This document shows positions 22,306 to 33,205 of a stretch of DNA of 64,000 nt, piece after piece. Below the pieces are notes generated by a model. That model was not told the DNA's origin. It searched no databases and worked only from the letters and a program-made list of their open reading frames with translations. The stretch's first letter is position 1. The number at the start of each line of letters is the position of its first letter. The DNA comes from Sinotaia quadrata. Lineage: Eukaryota; Mollusca; Gastropoda; Architaenioglossa; Viviparidae. Location: NCBI GenBank assembly GCA_028829895.1, contig CM054177.1:33257064-33321063 (forward strand), in the 5' to 3' direction. A program made the translations under genes and the position numbers.

Positions 22306-22452
22306 TTTGTTTGATTGTTGTCAAGTACATAAAACGGAAGTGTACCGAAAGAAGTTTCTTTGGTTACACTACAACAATATGGCTACTCACTGAAAGGGGA
22401 GAAGAATACTAGATTATGTTGCAGAGAGAAGCTGAAAGTTATAGGTAATACA
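22306..22452. promoter_or_regulatory. Shared divergent promoter of SPATA17 and the 290-aa gene
   Basis: Only 147 bp separate the two start codons, so both genes are probably driven from one bidirectional, TATA-less region. Visible motifs are an ETS-like ACGGAAGTG at 22334-22342, a degenerate RFX X-box-like pair of half sites (GTTAC and ACAAC) at 22363-22375, and a YY1-like GCCGCCATTTT at 22298-22308 covering the SPATA17 ATG. A four-codon upstream ORF (ATG GCT ACT CAC TGA, 22379-22393) would sit in the plus-strand 5' UTR if transcription starts upstream of it. Motif calls are by eye. Confidence 0.65.
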
Positions 22453-22508
22453 ATGACCGTTTACATGCCCCCAATCGACCGTAAGAAAAAGGTCGCAAGC
22501 AGATATGC
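22453..22508 (+). CDS. 290-aa gene, coding exon 1
   Basis: Encodes MTVYMPPIDRKKKVASRY plus two bases, followed by a consensus GTAAGT donor. The ATG is the first one in frame after the short upstream ORF at 22379. Confidence 0.8.
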
Positions 22509-25500
22509 GTAAGTTTTTCGAGCAAACAAAAAGTGTAACTAATAAAAATTATATAAGTAATGTATTAAAATATTTCAAACAGCTCTTCAATAAATCAAAA
22601 CAAATATAATCACATTATTGTTATGAAATAAGGTAATGTATTGTCGGTTTGTATATTATTAAAATATCATATTAAAAGACCCTATATAAGACTCCATCTT
22701 TTGTTCTTGCAAAAAAAATAAAACACAAAATTTTAAATATATAGGCTATTTGACTTACATATTTTATTTTAAACTAAAGGAAGAAACAAATCATGACCGT
22801 CATTCTTATTTATTCTTAATTTTAAAATAAGATAAATACACTCTAAAATTTCATTTAAACTTTTAAAGTTTATGCTAAAATTATTTTCTATACAAAAATA
22901 AATAAGAATACTTTTAGTAATATTTAATCATAATCTTAAAATAAATTTTAAAAAACATGTAAGGAGAAAATTAAGATTTTTATAAACATAATAAAAAGAC
23001 TTCATAAATGTTATTACACTTTGATGTATATTCTAACTACAAATTTATACAATGTACTTTTTATACTTTCAGTCCTGACACTTTTCGAGTTATCAGTGAT
23101 GAAGCTGAAAATTTACACCCAAAGTTTCAACCACAGCCATATAAGGCAAATTTTGAGCCATACACACCAGTGGAACGTCTGCTTCCAGATATAGATTGTC
23201 CTAATACAAAAGTGTTTGCTAGAGCTTTTCCAGATTTTCGGAAGAACAATCCACATCCCAATATATGCAGTTTTATAAATACTAACGTGCGTCAGTTAAA
23301 TGAACCAATTTGTGTGGTAGGTTGTTGACATTTTAAAAATAATTATTTATTTGTTACATTTAAAAGGAAATGGTATATTAAAAGTTTGTTTTCATATTTT
23401 CTCTAACAATCTCTGTTTTGAAGTCACATTCATTGATTCAACATTTTTTTTTTAAATGTAAGCATTTGAAATGAGGATTTTGTCAAAATTCTATAGGAGG
23501 CCTTCAATCATACAGTTTTCATAATTTTGGCCCATATTTAATGCATCTTATATAACTGTTAATGAAGATAGGAAACTGACCTAATTTTCCATATACAATT
23601 TTGTTAGTTATTTTCATAGGAACATTTAAAAATCCCTTGCATGGGAAGGTGTGAACCTTAAACTGCACACTTCCAAGGATTAATGTAAGACATGAAAGAA
23701 AGAATGACTGATCTTATAGTTCAGTTTAGAAAAAGATCTGATACATTTATACTAATACTTTTTGTTTTGAGTAGCAAGAAATGCAAGTATAAGAATGTAT
23801 GACTAATTCTTCACTATTTCTGTTTCTTTGTTACACATAAACCATCTTTCATTTCTGCCAAGAAAATCACCTTTCCTAAAGACTTACATTTTAGATTTTA
23901 CATCATTGATTATTAGGTTTTCCTTTGGCAGAGATTGATTAGCTGGTTTAATTCAGTGGTTTCCAACCTTTCTACATCTAAGGACCGACCATTTTTCCAA
24001 CTACTGTACATAACACATCCACATTCCACCTGATAATGCACCACAGACCATAGGTTGGGAACCACTAGATTAATTGATTCTGCAACCCAACTGTTGAACA
24101 AAAAGCACAGTCATTGAAGTTTTCTTTTTAGTTCTGAGCTTGGAATTTGCTTCATATTTACACTTCACAATTAAACCTTATCCTGTTAATTCACAGCATT
24201 CCTTTCTTCATAGATTCCATTAGATGCTTTCTCACAGTAAACACTGCATTCCTTCTCTCTGTTACATTTCATTGACTGGCTCCAAACTAGAAAATGTCTC
24301 ATATCTCCCCCAAATACACATTTTACATATTCATTCACTTGTTCTATAGTATTTGCTATACATTTTATTTTATACTTCACACTGACATTTTACATATCAC
24401 TCACCTGTTCTGTATTATTTGTAATATGTTTTACATATTCATTCACTTGTTTTATAATATTTGTAATACAATTTACACATTCACTAACTTGTTCTATGTT
24501 ATTTTTAATACATTTTCATGTGTCTTACTCATATGCTGCTTGTATGCATATTTTTGTTATGTACTTATATAATAATATGTTACTTAAGCTATATTAGTAA
24601 GTCATTACTATTGCTATTATAGACAATCAGCTTTTTTTCTATAGGTAAACAATTATTACTATAAACAGTCAGCTTTTTCCTATAGGTAAACAATTGTTAT
24701 TATAAACATTTAACTGTTTCCTATAGGTAAACAATTGTTATTATAAACAATCAGCTTTTTCCTATAGGTAAACAATTGTTATTTATAAACAGTTAGCTTT
24801 TTCCTTCACACAAACAATTGTTATTATAAATAGCTTTTTCCTATAGGTAAACAATTGTTATTATAAAGGGTCAGCTTTTTCCTACAGGTAAATAACATAG
24901 CAACAGTTGGAGAAGAAACAAAATGGTGGCCTACACGTGCTAATACAGGGACGCTCCATAAGCCAGAACATACACTGGATACCTTGTACAGAAATGATTT
25001 TAGGTATTCAAAAGACAAAGTGCCACTTCCTTCGAACCGTTACTCTGCCCACCCTAATAAAGAATCATCTAACGGCATTGGTATGTTAATGAAATTTATA
25101 TCACTCTTTTATGTAGAATGCTATTGATGCAGTTTACAATATTTGTCTACTATCTACCAAAACAATGTGAGACAAGTTATTCATTTTGCTCATTATAATT
25201 ACCATTATATTCATGAAATGCCTAAGGACTTTAACGTTTAAAAAGTTTTAATTTAAATAAAATGTTGTAAATGAATCTAAGTCAACCATACACTTAAATT
25301 ATGTTGTCAGATTGAAATTTGCACAGATAAACAACCTGAATTATTGCAACTACTTGAATGTAATGTAGTTTCTGAAAACTCACAAAGTAAATGTGAAAAC
25401 ACTTCACTTTTAGGCTGAAAGACTACAAAAAACTGTATTTATTATTATTACATAGTTCCTGTGAACTTCCTGCGTGCAAGGGATGGCAACCAACGATTTT

Positions 25501-26688
25501 ACCAAGAAAGTAAATCTTTTGAGCACATTTACAACAGCCGAGCTGATCCCAACTATCCTATCCGGGGCAAGGTAGGAATATTTTACACTTGTCCTCTGTT
25601 GTGTGTCCTCTGTTGTGTTCATCTATTGATAATGATATGTTTATAAAAGATGATTAAATTGTCAAGATCAGCATCACATCAAAAATAAACAAGAGTAAAG
25701 CTATATGACAAAAATGATTGTCTAAAGTTACACAAAGATCACCACTGACTGGTTGTTAGAATTAGTAATCAGACTAAGGTTCTTCACTTGAACATCATAA
25801 GCTTAGTAGACTTCACATGTTCTCTCACAACAAACAGGAAATGATGAACTTTTAAACATATGCAACTATAACAAAGTTATGAAGACACACATACAATTTT
25901 AATACAAAGCTTTGAAGACATAATACAACTGTAACATAGAGTTATGAAAAATAACACAACTGTAACACAAAACTATGAAGATATAATACAACTTTAATAC
26001 AGAGCTAATCATGTGGTCATATTTCCATTAACTTTGGTAAATTAAAGCTTACCCTTGGTATATAGTAAATATGAATTCAATTAAAGCATTTGCAGCTAGA
26101 CTCTTTAGTTTTTCTTTAATTCTGCCATTATTGGCTCTTAATTTACATGACGTGCCATTGTTTAAAGTTACGGAGACCTCACCATATTTTTATTTTTTGC
26201 CATTACTGGTTCTTAAAGTATGTGAATGAATGGTGGTATTGTCATTGTTTAAAGTCATAAGAATGAGTCCACATTTTACTTTTTTTGCCATTGCTTAAAA
26301 ATACTTTCTTATAGTATGTGATGAATAGCAGTAATGGCATTGTTTAAAGTCATAAGGATGAGTCCACATTTTACTTTTTTTGCCATTGCTTAAAAGTATA
26401 TAAAAGTACTTTCTTAAAGTATATGATGAAATGCAGTAATGGCATTGATTAAAGTGATATAAGGATGAGTCCATATTTTGTACTTATTTCACTCAGAATA
26501 TATATACTAAGAGTGATAAAATTATGTGCATACTCTAGTCTAAGTCCAATACTATTTATGAGTTTACACAGCATGCATGCAATGAACATGAAATTATATC
26601 ATATTATTGTTCATTGCATCTATGTTGTGTTTGTATGTTTATATTTCATTTAATAATATTAGCCACATAATATTTTGTTCATTGCATG

Positions 26689-26758
<70 letters not shown>

Positions 26759-29700
26759 CGCATTTATATCATATAACAATGTTCTTGAGTTATTTTGTGT
26801 GTGTGTGTGTGCTGTGCTTGTAAATCATACTACAATGTTCTTGAGTTATTTTGTATGTGTGTGTGTGTGCTGTGCTTGTAAATCATACTACAGTGTTCTT
26901 GAGTTATTTTGTATATGTGTGTGCTGTGCTTGTATATCATACTACAATGTTCTTGAGTTATTTTGTATGTGTGTGTGCTGTGCTTGTATATCATACTACA
27001 ATGTTCTTGAGTTATTTTGTATGTGTGTGTGTGTGCTGTGCTTGTAAATCATACTACAGTGTTCTTGAGTTATTTTGTATATGTGTGTGCTGTGCTTGTA
27101 TATCATACTACAATGTTCTTGAGTTATTTTGTATGTGTGTGTGCTGTGCTTGTATATCATACTACAATGTTCTTGAGTTATTTTGTATGTGTGTGTGCTG
27201 TGCTTGTATATCATACTACAATGTTCTTGAGTTATTTTGTATGTGTGTGTGCTGTGCTTGTATATCATACTACAATGTTCTTGAGTTATTTTGTATGTGT
27301 GTGTGCTGTGCTTGTATATCATACTACAATGTTCTTGAGTTATTTTGTATGTGTGTGTGCTGTGCTTGTATATCATACTATTAAATTAGTTATATAGGCT
27401 TGGTCTAAAGTTCAATTGGCTTTGTGTTCATTGCATGTATATAGTTAATGTATGTCATACAATAATACTATTAGTTCATTGTACATATGCTGAAAGTGAG
27501 TGGTTATGTATTTTGAACAGTTTTCAATAGATATTAAGATAGATGTGTAAAATTAAGATACTCATTCTTATTAATACAAACCCTCTAAATACCCATTGTT
27601 ATTATACAAACCCTCTAAATACCCATTGTTATTAATACAAACCCTCTAAATACCCATTGTTATTAATACAAACCCTCTAAATACCCATTGTTATTATACA
27701 AACCCTCTAAATACCCATTGTTATTATACAAACCCTCTAAATACCTATTGTTATTAATACAAACCCTCTAAATACCCATTGTTATTAATACAAACCCTCT
27801 AAATACCCATTGTTATTATACAAACCCTCTAAATACCTATTGTTATTAATACAAACCCTCTAAATACCCATTGTTATTAATACAAACCCTCTAAATACCC
27901 ATTCTTATTAATACAAATCCTCTAAATACCCATTGTTATTAATACAAATCCTCTAAATATCCATTGTTATAAATCTTGTAAAATGAAACAGACTGAGAAT
28001 GATATCAGCTTCAAACTGTTGTAAGCCAACATTTATCACAAATGAGAAATGAGTCAGTATTTATCACACACTAATAATAGATATTTATTTGGATAAGTAT
28101 CAAATGAGAAATAAATCAGTTTTTATCACACACTAATAATAGATATTTATTTGGATAAGTATCAAATGAGAAATAAATCAGTTTTTATCACACACTAATA
28201 ATAGATATTTATTTGGATAAGTATCAAATGAGAAATAAATCAGTTTTTATCACACACTAATAATAGATATTTATTTGGATAAGTATCAAATGAGAAATAA
28301 ATCAGTTTTTATCACACACTAATAATAGATATTTATTTGGATAAGTATCAAATGAGAAATAAATCAGTATTTATCACACACTAATAAATAGATATTTATT
28401 TGGATAAGTATCAAATGAGAAATAAATCAGTTTTTATCAAACACTAATGATAGATATTTATTTGGATAAGTATCAAATGAGAAATAAATCAGTTTTTATC
28501 AAACACTAATAATAGATATTTATTTGGATAAGTATCAAATGAGAAATAAATCAGTTTTTATCAAACACTAATGATGGATATTTATTTGGATAATTCTCAA
28601 TAATTCATGGCCATTAAGTCAGAGATGAGTGAGGGTTGCTTGAGAAATAGCCAAATGACCAAGGCTGGGTTTGAAACCAGGACCTTCTCCAAATGAGAAT
28701 TGACTTACAACTACCAAGCTCCCTGGTGTATATTAATCTATCTGTTGAATTAAAATATGTTGTATATTAAATACAAACATAAAAAATGCATAACCAAACT
28801 TTGACTAAATGGAGATGAGTGCATAAATGCATAACCAAACACTGACTAAATGGAGATAAGTATACAAATGCATAACCAAATATTGACTATATGGAGATAA
28901 GTATACAAATGCTTAACCAAATATTGACTAAAGTAGAGATGAGTACTCATATGTATAAACAAATACTAACTAAAACAGAGATGCACAACCAAATACTGAC
29001 TAGTCAGTGGATAATATTTTTCCACATCATAAAGCATACAGTGACATAAAATTATTTATATGCTTTAAACTTCTTACTAGGCAACCTTCTGCCAAATAAC
29101 ATTATAAACTAATAAAGCACAAATGACTCTTTATTCATTTCCTATTCTTGGAGCAAATTCTGTTTTTCTTTAGTTTTGTCCAACATTTTCAGTTAACCAA
29201 TGCTGTTTTGTTCACCATTTCCACTCGACCAATACTGAGTTTTGTCCAACTTTTCCAGTTAACAACTGTAGTTTGTCTAACATTTCCAATTCACCAATAC
29301 TGGGTTTTGTCCAATATTTCTAATTAACCAATACTGGGTTTTGTTTAACATTTCCAATTAGCCATTATTGTATTTTGTCTAAAATTTCTAATTAAACAAT
29401 ACAGAGTTTTGTCTAATATTTCCACTTAACTATTGCTGACTTTAGAAAATGGAAAAAGTATAAAAAAAATAAATCTTTAAAGAAGATTCCAAAAGTAACC
29501 TGATATCCAGAAAAAGATTTTCTCTTTTTTTAATTTTTCTGTCACACTTAAAAAATAGTTCTTTAAATCTCTTTTAAAATATGTAACTTCTTATCAGAAT
29601 TAATAATTAAAATCTTATTTCTTAAGAAATTCTAATAGTTAGATTTCAAGCTACCACTTCCCCCCCCCCCCCAAAAAAAAAAATAATAATCTTATGGAAT

Positions 29701-30242
29701 TTATTATGAATTCTTACTGGACTGATATTTATTTTTCACTTAGAAAATTAATTCAACTTAACTAGACCTTTTACTTAGTCAATTCTCATGTCATACTGTT
29801 ACTAAAAGTTAATCCTAGTCTATTTTAAATATTATTTTTAACTTATTTAAATATTAAATAATATATTTAATAAACTAGTAATAAACTCCAAATTTGAACA
29901 GGATAGGAATCTGTGTTTATACATTTTTTAAAAATATACTTTCATCATCAGATTTGTTTTTCTAACTTGTTTTCTTAGCGTCAAGGTGCTTTTGTTTGGA
30001 ACCAAATGGATCCAGAAAGTACTAAAAAGTTCATTGAGCATCATAAAATACTGAATGAGGAGTCACCACCTATTGAATCATATGACTCACCAGAGCCAAC
30101 TCCATTGCAACAATCACCACCACAGCCAGCATCCCTTTCTCCTTCAGAGCACAAGGAAGTAATGACTGTGCCCTTTTATTCACCACCTCAGCCAGTCTCA
30201 TCACTCAGTGAGCACAAGATGGATATGAATACTTCTATTTAG
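22453..30242 (+). CDS. 290-aa protein, C2orf73/CIMIP6-like (tentative), 5 exons
   Basis: Coding exons: 22453-22508, 23073-23316, 24888-25080, 25456-25571, 29979-30242 (TAG). The joined length is 873 nt, 290 residues, and all phases agree. The protein starts MTVYMPPIDRKKKVASRYA. It has no evident signal peptide or membrane segment, is rich in aromatic, proline and charged residues, contains FINTNVRQLNEPICV, TKWWPTRANTGTLHKP, FYQESKSFEHIYNSRADPNY and PIRGKRQGAFVWNQMDP, and ends in a Pro/Ser-rich tail with two repeats of S(E)HK type (residues about 230-290). Motifs of the RGKxxGAFVW kind and the length recall C2orf73/CIMIP6-type ciliary microtubule inner proteins, but that is from memory and unverified. 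The head-to-head pairing with SPATA17 fits a ciliary or sperm role. AATAAA at 30293-30298 is a plausible poly(A) signal. Confidence 0.82.
23073..23316 (+). CDS. 290-aa gene, coding exon 2
   Basis: Acceptor ACTTTCAG, donor GTG|GTAGGT. Eighty-one whole codons from PDTFRVISDE to NEPICV. The reading frame is open and clearly coding in composition compared with the AT-rich flanks. Confidence 0.87.
23954..24067. mobile_element. Short hAT-type MITE, 114 bp
   Basis: Starts CAGTGGTTTCCAACCT and ends (opposite strand) TAGTGGTTCCCAACCT, a 16-bp inverted repeat with two mismatches, in the well-known CAGTGGTTCCCAACCT style of hAT elements. Flanks GTTTAATT (23946-23953) and GATTAATT (24068-24075) match at 7 of 8 positions, consistent with an aged 8-bp target duplication. 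It lies in intron 2 of the 290-aa gene. Confidence 0.78.
24305..24520. repeat. About 50-65 bp minisatellite
   Basis: About four units with ATTCACTTGTTCTATA.TATTTG and TACA(T/A)TTTA. Confidence 0.8.
24625..24896. repeat. About 42-bp minisatellite spanning a splice acceptor
   Basis: Seven units built on CAGCTTTTTCCTATAGGTAA followed by ACAATTGTTATTATAAA. The last unit (24876-24896) is the functional acceptor and first three codons of exon 3 of the 290-aa gene, with CTACAG in place of CTATAG. Confidence 0.92.
24888..25080 (+). CDS. 290-aa gene, coding exon 3 (acceptor inside a minisatellite)
   Basis: Acceptor CCTACAG, donor ATTG|GTATGT. It encodes VNNIATVGEETKWWPTR onward. The acceptor and first three codons (V-N-N) are the last unit of the tandem repeat at 24625-24896, so upstream units offer decoy acceptors. 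Confidence 0.87.
25456..25571 (+). CDS. 290-aa gene, coding exon 4
   Basis: Acceptor ACATAG, donor AAG|GTAGGA. It encodes VPVNFLRARDGNQRFYQESK to NYPIRGK. The acceptor is TAG rather than CAG, with a poor pyrimidine tract. Confidence 0.87.
25865..26000. repeat. About 32-bp minisatellite
   Basis: Four to five units around ATACAACTGTAACACA and TATGAAGA.ATA. Intron 4 of the 290-aa gene. Confidence 0.8.
26130..26470. repeat. About 100-bp minisatellite
   Basis: Three units containing AAGTCATAAGGATGAGTCCA and TTTACTTTTTTTGCCATTGC. Confidence 0.85.
26694..27385. repeat. (GT)n microsatellite grading into a 54-bp minisatellite
   Basis: A (GT)n run at 26694-26757 is followed by about eleven 54-bp units, each with its own short GT tract and the block TTCTTGAGTTATTTTGTATG. 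The period is a multiple of 3, so long frames open on both strands; none is coding. Confidence 0.95.
27560..27975. repeat. 31/29-bp minisatellite
   Basis: About fourteen units of TACAAACCCTCTAAATACCC with ATTGTTATTA(A)T. Units alternate between a 31-bp form (ATTAATAC) and a 29-bp form (ATTATAC) in a partly repeated order, suggesting a higher-order unit. Confidence 0.93.
28020..28600. repeat. 62-bp minisatellite
   Basis: About nine highly similar units containing AAATGAGAAATAAATCAG and ATAGATATTTATTTGGATAA. Confidence 0.94.
28605..28735 (-). mobile_element. Possible tRNA-derived SINE remnant
   Basis: On the minus strand GGGAGCTTGGTAGTTGTAAG and, about 25 bases later, GGTCCTGGTTTCAAACCC have the order and spacing of a tRNA-like A box and B box. 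The tail has no clear poly(A) or target duplication. The 62-bp array abuts it. Confidence 0.42.
28770..29000. repeat. About 45-bp minisatellite
   Basis: Five to six degenerate units with AATGCATAACCAAA.ACTGACTA and GGAGAT(A/G)AGT. Confidence 0.82.
29170..29445. repeat. About 38-bp degenerate minisatellite
   Basis: About seven units around GTTTTGTCCAACATTTCCA and TTAACCAATACTG. Confidence 0.8.
29450..29970. other. AT-rich end of intron 4 of the 290-aa gene
   Basis: Nothing recognisable apart from a poly(C)-poly(A) junction near 29660-29683. Confidence 0.5.
29979..30242 (+). CDS. 290-aa gene, terminal coding exon 5
   Basis: Acceptor TTTTCTTAG. It begins RQGAFVWNQMDPESTKKF and continues into a low-complexity Pro/Ser/Glu tail, ending TAG at 30240-30242. 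The intron before it is 4.4 kb and consists mostly of minisatellites. Confidence 0.87.
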   Translation, partial: RQGAFVWNQMDPESTKKFIEHHKILNEESPPIESYDSPEPTPLQQSPPQPASLSPSEHKEVMTVPFYSPPQPVSSLSEHKMDMNTSI

Positions 30243-30669
30243 GTCTCAACAGTGGCCAAGTAGACACATCAAAGTTTATCCAAATTATTGCAAATAAAGA
30301 CACGTGCTAATATCCAGTCCATTTTAAGCATAGTATATTTCCATGACAAAATAGTTTTTAAAGTGTACAAAAGCATTCAATTTCAATGTTAAAAAATAAA
30401 TTGTATGATATATGTTTCAACACCCAAGATTTGTATCAAAATCTACTTTGATCCCAAATACTTTTTTTCTGTCAATTTATAGTTCATGAATCCAAAGAAA
30501 AGCATATTAGTATCTGAAAATAAAACTAAGGGAGTTCACACCTAATTTCTTGTTCATCATTAAAAAATGATTTAGTATAATAGTAGCAGATCACTTAGTA
30601 TAATTGTCTCCCCTAAGCAACTGACAACAAAAAAATCTACTGCACTTATATATTCACTGAAATGCTTTC

Positions 30670-31525
30670 TAATATGTCTTGTTATTACTATATCATTTCA
30701 GCCACCCATTATCATTATAGCTGACTTGTTAGTATTGTATCATTCAAGCCAGCCCTTATCCTTATAGCAGTCTTGTTAGAACTGAATCATTCCAGCCACC
30801 CATTATAAATAATCATTATAGCTGTCTTGTTAGTAATGTATCATTCAAGCCAGCCCTTATAGCTGTCTTGTTAAAACTGAATCATTTCAGCCACCCGTTA
30901 TAAATAATCATTATAGATGTCTTGTTAATACTGTATCATTATAGCTGTCTTGTTGGAATTGAATCATTCCAGCCACCCATTATAAATAATCATTATAGAT
31001 GTCTTGTTCATACTGTATCATTCCAGCCAGCCCTATCCTTATAGCTGTCTTGTTAGTACTGTATCATTCCAGCCAACCATTATCATTATAGCTGTCTTGT
31101 TAGTACTGTATCATTCCAGCCAACCATTATCATTATAGCTGTCTTGTTAGAACTGTATCATTCCAGCCAACCATTATCATTATAGCTGTCTTGTTAGAAC
31201 TGTATCATTCCAGCCAACCATTATCATTATAGCTGTCTTGTTAGAACTGTATCATTCCAGCCAACCATTATTATAGCTGTCTTGTTAGTAATGTATCATT
31301 CCAGCCACCCATTATCATTATAGCTGTCTTTCCTGGACTATCATTCCAGGCAACCATTATCCTTATAGTTATCTTGTTTGTACTGTATCATTCTAGCCTT
31401 GTAGCTGTCTTTTCTGTCCATATCATTCTAGCCACTCATTATCCTTGTAGCTGTCTTTTCTGGACCTATCATTCCAGATAGCCATTATCCTTGTAGCTGT
31501 CTTTTCTGAAGATTATCCAGGTCAC
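30670..31525. repeat. 47-bp minisatellite in the 3' flank
   Basis: About eighteen units around CATTATCATTATAGCTGTCT and TATCATTCCAGCCA. The central units (31030-31270) are nearly identical and the flanks are diverged and partly deleted. Confidence 0.92.
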
Positions 31526-31529
31526 CCAT

Positions 31530-32425
31530 TTCAAGCATTTATTCATATACAACCATGAGAAAAATGAAGAAATCTTTCTAATTATTACTAATATTTCAAA
31601 TTTCTGCTTGAAACTTTGCTCACTATTTTCAGACAGTTTCTTATTTTTCTTTTCTTCTTTAACTGAATTTATATTTGTATGCATGTACCTATGATATTCA
31701 GCATTAATATAAATAAAAATATTAAACAATAGAAATCAAGTACACTGTACTTTTTGTGTTATTTTTTGCAAAACAAATAACTGTCTCAACTGAGATGAAG
31801 ATGAAAGTAGATACATTATAATGCTTTATTTAATCTGAGTGAACTGTGATTACTAAGACTACTATATTTATATTTTACTTGATCATTGAATATTTGTAAT
31901 CTTTTTATCCTTGACTTTTGCTCATTTGCTAATCTAAATTCTATACAGAATGTCTATCATGTTTAGATTTTTCAAGTGTTTTATGAATTCATTTTGTTAA
32001 GAACAACAAAATAAAAATATATGAGATGAGAGAGAGAAAAAGTAAGAAAGAGAGGATAAATGCAATGTACTTACAAAGAAGGTAATTGTATTATGTATTA
32101 AGATGAATGAGAGAAAAAAGAAGAGAGATAGGATAAATGCAACATGTATTATTATATTTATTAAGAGTGTCCATTTCTGAAGAAAGTGAAAAGGAGTAAT
32201 GATAGAACAGGGAGAGATGTAGTTTGTGCAATTGACACAAACATGATTTCATGTTGAAATTTTTCTCTTACATAATAATAGTGTATATTTCACTGGAATC
32301 ATGAGGACAACAAATGATGATAACATATGAATCATTTGGAGAAATGAAAACAAAATATAATGATAGTATGTGCACCATTTGTGAAATAAAAAATAAATAT
32401 AGTGGAAGTATAAGTATCATTGAGA
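31530..32425. other. Intergenic AT-rich sequence
   Basis: No exon, RNA or mobile element is recognised; it contains loose GAGAGA-type purine runs near 32025-32130. Confidence 0.4.
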
Positions 32426-32429
32426 AATT

Positions 32430-32885
32430 AGAAAAAAATGTGATGGTAGTTTATGTACCTTTGAGAAATGATGACAAAAATGTGATGGTAGTGGGTGTAC
32501 CTTTGAGAAATGATGACAAAAATGTGATGGTAGTGGGTGTACCTTTGAGAAATGATGACAAAAATGTGATGGTAGTGGGTGTACCTTTGAGAAATGATGA
32601 CAAAAATGTGATGGTAGTGGGTGTACCTTTGAGAAATGATGACAAAAATGTGATGGTAGTGGGTGTACCTTTGAGAAATGAGGACAAAAATGTGATGGTA
32701 GTGGGTGTACCTTTGAGAAATGAGGACAAAAATGTGATGGTAGTGGGTGTACCTTTGAGAAATGATGACAAAAATGTGATGGTAGTGGGTGTACCTTTGA
32801 GAAATGATGACAAAAATGTGATGGTAGTGGGTGTACCTTTGAGAAATGAGGACAAAAATGTGATGGTAGTGGGTGTACCTTTTAA
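32430..32885. repeat. 42-bp minisatellite, near-perfect
   Basis: About eleven units of AAAATGTGATGGTAGTGGGT + GTACCTTTGAGAAATGA(T/G)GAC differing almost only at one T/G site. Period 42 opens frames of 157-201 codons in three frames at once (for example a 14-residue NVMVVGVPLRNDDK repeat), which argues against coding. Confidence 0.95.
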
Positions 32886-32989
32886 GAAAATAGCCACACA
32901 TGCAAAGAGAAAAGTATGAGACAACAAAGACATTATGAATAATTTTAAGTGCTAAATGCTCATGTCCTGATACATTACTTTCTGAAAAG

Positions 32990-33205
32990 TAAAAACGATA
33001 TATTACTTCTTAAAGTGAATACTTTCTATTACTTCTTATTAAAGTGAATACTTTCTATTACTTATTAAAGTGAATACTTTCTATTACTTATTAAAGTGAA
33101 TACTTTCTATTACTTATTAAAGTGAATACTTTCTATTACTTCTTATTAAAGTGAATACTTTCTATTACTTCTTAAAGTGAATACTTTCTATTACTTCTTC
33201 AACAA
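32990..33205. repeat. 26-30 bp minisatellite
   Basis: Eight units of TTAAAGTGAATACTTTCTAT with a TACTTCTTA or TACTTA linker. Confidence 0.93.

Noticed and set aside
26607..27397. Cys/Val-rich frames of 126-177 codons
   Set aside because: They are produced by (GT)n and the 54-bp repeat, with overlapping open frames on both strands.
27560..27975. CRISPR-like regular repeats of 29-31 bp
   Set aside because: There are no unique spacers, the repeats are head-to-tail, and the context is an animal intron.
32314..32919. 201-codon open frame with a 14-residue repeat
   Set aside because: The frame is open on both strands and in several frames because the 42-bp repeat is divisible by 3. No splice signals, homology or codon-level conservation.
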